Position numbers and translations under genes: made by a program. This document shows positions 62,234-64,000 of a DNA stretch of 64,000 bases, one piece after another. The stretch is from Planococcus sp. MSAK28401. Lineage in GTDB: Bacteria > Bacillota > Bacilli > Bacillales_A > Planococcaceae. Every line of letters begins with the position of its first letter. Position 1 is the stretch's first letter. The notes under the pieces are model-generated. The model was not told the origin of the DNA. It was given only the letters and a program-made list of their open reading frames with translations, and searched no databases. The stretch spans positions 2,461,501 through 2,525,500 of the forward strand of contig NZ_JAAMTH010000001.1 in NCBI RefSeq assembly GCF_018283455.1. The letters are read 5' to 3'.

Positions 62234-62503
62234 ATGGTAGAAAAAACATTCACAATCACAGACCCGGCAGGTATGCACGCACGTCCAGCTTCAGCACTCG
62301 TAGGTTCGTTATCCAAATTCCAATCGGACATCACGATGGAATTCAAAGACAAAAAAGTTAACTTGAAATCAATCCTCGGCGTCATGTCACTTGGCGTGCC
62401 TTCTGGCTCAACAGTCCAGATCGCCGCTGACGGTGCAGACGAAGCGGAAGCGATGGAAACAATCGAACGCGTACTTAACGAGCAAGGAATCTCGAACGAA
62501 TGA
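62234..62503 (+). CDS. ptsH: phosphocarrier protein HPr
   Basis: 89 residues, AAGGAGG site. GMHARPAS carries the PTS phospho-site His15; [11 protein letters not shown] holds the regulatory Ser46 used by HPr kinase for carbon catabolite control. Its last base overlaps the ptsI start (ATGA). It passes phosphate from EI to EIIA domains, including that of MtlA. Confidence 0.96.
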   Translation: MVEKTFTITDPAGMHARPASALVGSLSKFQSDITMEFKDKKVNLKSILGVMSLGVPSGSTVQIAADGADEAEAMETIERVLNEQGISNE

Positions 62504-64000
62504 ACCGCATCTCCGGAATCGCAGCCTCTAACGGCATCGCTATCGCCAAGGCCTTCCGCCTGGAAAATCCGGAACTGACAGTCGACAAGAAAAACGTAGC
62601 GGATACACAGGCGGAAATCCAGCGCTTCGGTCAAGCAGTTAACGAATCGATCGCTGAACTCGAAGTCATCAAAAAACGCACCGCTGAAGAAATCAGCGAC
62701 AAGGAAGCGGCCATTTTCGGCGCCCACTTGCTCGTCTTGGAAGACCCGGAATTGATCGGGCCGATCACAGACAAAATCAGCAACGACAGTGTCAATGCAG
62801 AGTTCGCGCTTCACGAAACTTCGACGATGTTCGTCGACATGTTCGAAGCGATGGACAATGAATACATGAAAGAACGCGCCGCTGATGTGCGCGATGTCAC
62901 GAAACGCGTGCTCGCCCATCTTTTAGGCGTGAAGATTCAAAACCCAAGCATGATCACCGATGAAGTTGTCGTCATCGCAGAAGATTTGACGCCTTCGGAT
63001 ACGGTGCAATTAAACCCGAAATACATCAAAGGCTTCATCACCGATATCGGCGGGCGCACGTCACACTCAGCGATCCTTGCCCGCACATTGGAAATCCCGG
63101 CAGTCGTCGGCGCAAAATCAGCGATGAGTTCCATTGATAACGGCACGATTGTCATCATTGACGGATTGGAAGGCGAAATCCTTCTCAACCCGGACGAAGC
63201 GACACTTGCTGAATACAAAGAAAAACAAACAGCGTTCGCCGGCCAAAAAGCCGAATGGGCCAAGCTGAAAAATGAAGCAACGCTCACGAAAGACGGCGTC
63301 GAAGTCGAACTCGGCGCGAACATCGGCACGCCGAAAGATCTCACCGGCGTTCTTGAAAACGGCGGCGAAGCGATCGGATTGTACCGGACAGAATTCCTGT
63401 ACATGGGCCGTGACGAGTTCCCAACCGAACAAGAACAATTTGATGCTTACTCAGCTGTTCTTAAAGGCATGGAAAACAAACCGACCGTCGTGCGCACGCT
63501 CGACATCGGCGGTGACAAGGAATTGTCGTACTTGAAATTGCCGAAAGAACTCAACCCGTTCCTAGGCCTTCGCGCCATCCGTCTATGCCTCGAGATGCCG
63601 GACATGTTCCGTACGCAATTGCGCGCATTACTCCGTGCAAGCGTCCACGGGAATCTCAAAATCATGTTCCCGATGATCGCGACACTCGATGAGTTCCGCG
63701 AAGCGAAAGCTCTTCTATTGGAAGAAAAAGCGAAACTCGAATCAGAAGGCGTCGAAGTGAGCGATTCAATCGAAGTCGGCATCATGGTAGAAATCCCGTC
63801 GACAGCCGTCATGGCAGATACTTTCGCCAAAGAAGTCGACTTCTTCTCCATCGGCACGAACGATTTGATCCAGTACACGATGGCCGCCGACCGCATGAAC
63901 GAATCCGTGTCGTATCTCTATCAGCCGTATAACCCAGCCATCCTGCGCCTCGTGAAGACCGTCATTGACGCGTCCCACAAAGAAGGCAAATGGACCGGCA
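62500..64000 (+). CDS. ptsI: PTS enzyme I, cut by the window edge
   Basis: 500 residues visible of about 570. The ATG overlaps the ptsH stop as [20 protein letters not shown] at the start, phospho-His189 in [12 protein letters not shown], then the PEP-binding barrel ([29 protein letters not shown]). It starts the PTS phosphate chain from phosphoenolpyruvate in the cytoplasm. Confidence 0.95.
   Translation, partial: MNRISGIAASNGIAIAKAFRLENPELTVDKKNVADTQAEIQRFGQAVNESIAELEVIKKRTAEEISDKEAAIFGAHLLVLEDPELIGPITDKISNDSVNAEFALHETSTMFVDMFEAMDNEYMKERAADVRDVTKRVLAHLLGVKIQNPSMITDEVVVIAEDLTPSDTVQLNPKYIKGFITDIGGRTSHSAILARTLEIPAVVGAKSAMSSIDNGTIVIIDGLEGEILLNPDEATLAEYKEKQTAFAGQKAEWAKLKNEATLTKDGVEVELGANIGTPKDLTGVLENGGEAIGLYRTEFLYMGRDEFPTEQEQFDAYSAVLKGMENKPTVVRTLDIGGDKELSYLKLPKELNPFLGLRAIRLCLEMPDMFRTQLRALLRASVHGNLKIMFPMIATLDEFREAKALLLEEKAKLESEGVEVSDSIEVGIMVEIPSTAVMADTFAKEVDFFSIGTNDLIQYTMAADRMNESVSYLYQPYNPAILRLVKTVIDASHKEGKWTG

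Overview
The window looks like a chromosome segment from a member of the Planococcaceae (Planococcus or a close relative). The reasons are Bacillales-type ribosome binding sites, several GTG and TTG starts, three surface proteins ending in type-2 cell-wall-binding (CWB2) repeats, an HmoB-type heme monooxygenase, a DUF2512 protein, CXXC-20-CXXC proteins and an mtlA-mtlR-mtlD / ptsH-ptsI sugar block. This is inference from gene content. No rRNA, tRNA or CRISPR was seen.

Region 1 (1-12.1 kb) is the edge of a cell-envelope polymer cluster. It holds the start of a MurJ-like flippase, four divergent FemABX-like (double-GNAT) transferases, one intact and one broken ATP-grasp ligase, a pectate-lyase-like beta-helix protein, a GNAT and an SDR. 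Five transcription units here, and a CWB2 protein gene at 29.6 kb, share one promoter architecture: two TTAACC-like boxes exactly 11 bp apart, the second 9 nt before the -10. This resembles PhoP/OmpR-type activation and ties the genes into a probable regulon.

Region 2 (12-42.6 kb) is mostly housekeeping and accessory genes: an SDR/TetR pair with a palindromic operator; two c-di-GMP proteins; a divergent pair made of a HEPN-like protein and a small partner; LTA synthase; VanZ; a helicase-nuclease-LexA fusion; four CXXC-20-CXXC zinc-ribbon membrane proteins; and a 1376-residue TPR protein with an embedded C39 cysteine peptidase. Several GC-rich structured intergenic elements lie here and again at 59 kb, with covarying hairpins.

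Region 3 (42.7-62.1 kb) is saturated with a paired repeat. A 21-nt core (starting AATTGTGTGG, ending GCACAGGGAC) occurs 28 times in 14 two-core units. The cores within a unit are 65 bp apart (type A) or 87 bp apart (type B), with conserved inserts. Each core can form a TGTG/CACA mini-hairpin whose loop varies. A single Y1/HUH transposase of RAYT type (43036-43641) sits between two units. I found no core in 1-42.7 kb. Units sit 1-12 nt after stop codons in seven cases, and type B units carry an intrinsic terminator. This appears to be a REP/BIME-like, RAYT-associated repeat system in a Gram-positive genome.

The same region codes for an S8 protease and an Ig-repeat adhesin (both with CWB2), an aldo/keto reductase, RuMP-pathway hxlB/hxlA with an HxlR regulator nearby, and the mannitol operon, which has a cre site overlapping its promoter. 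It ends in ptsH and a truncated ptsI at the right edge.
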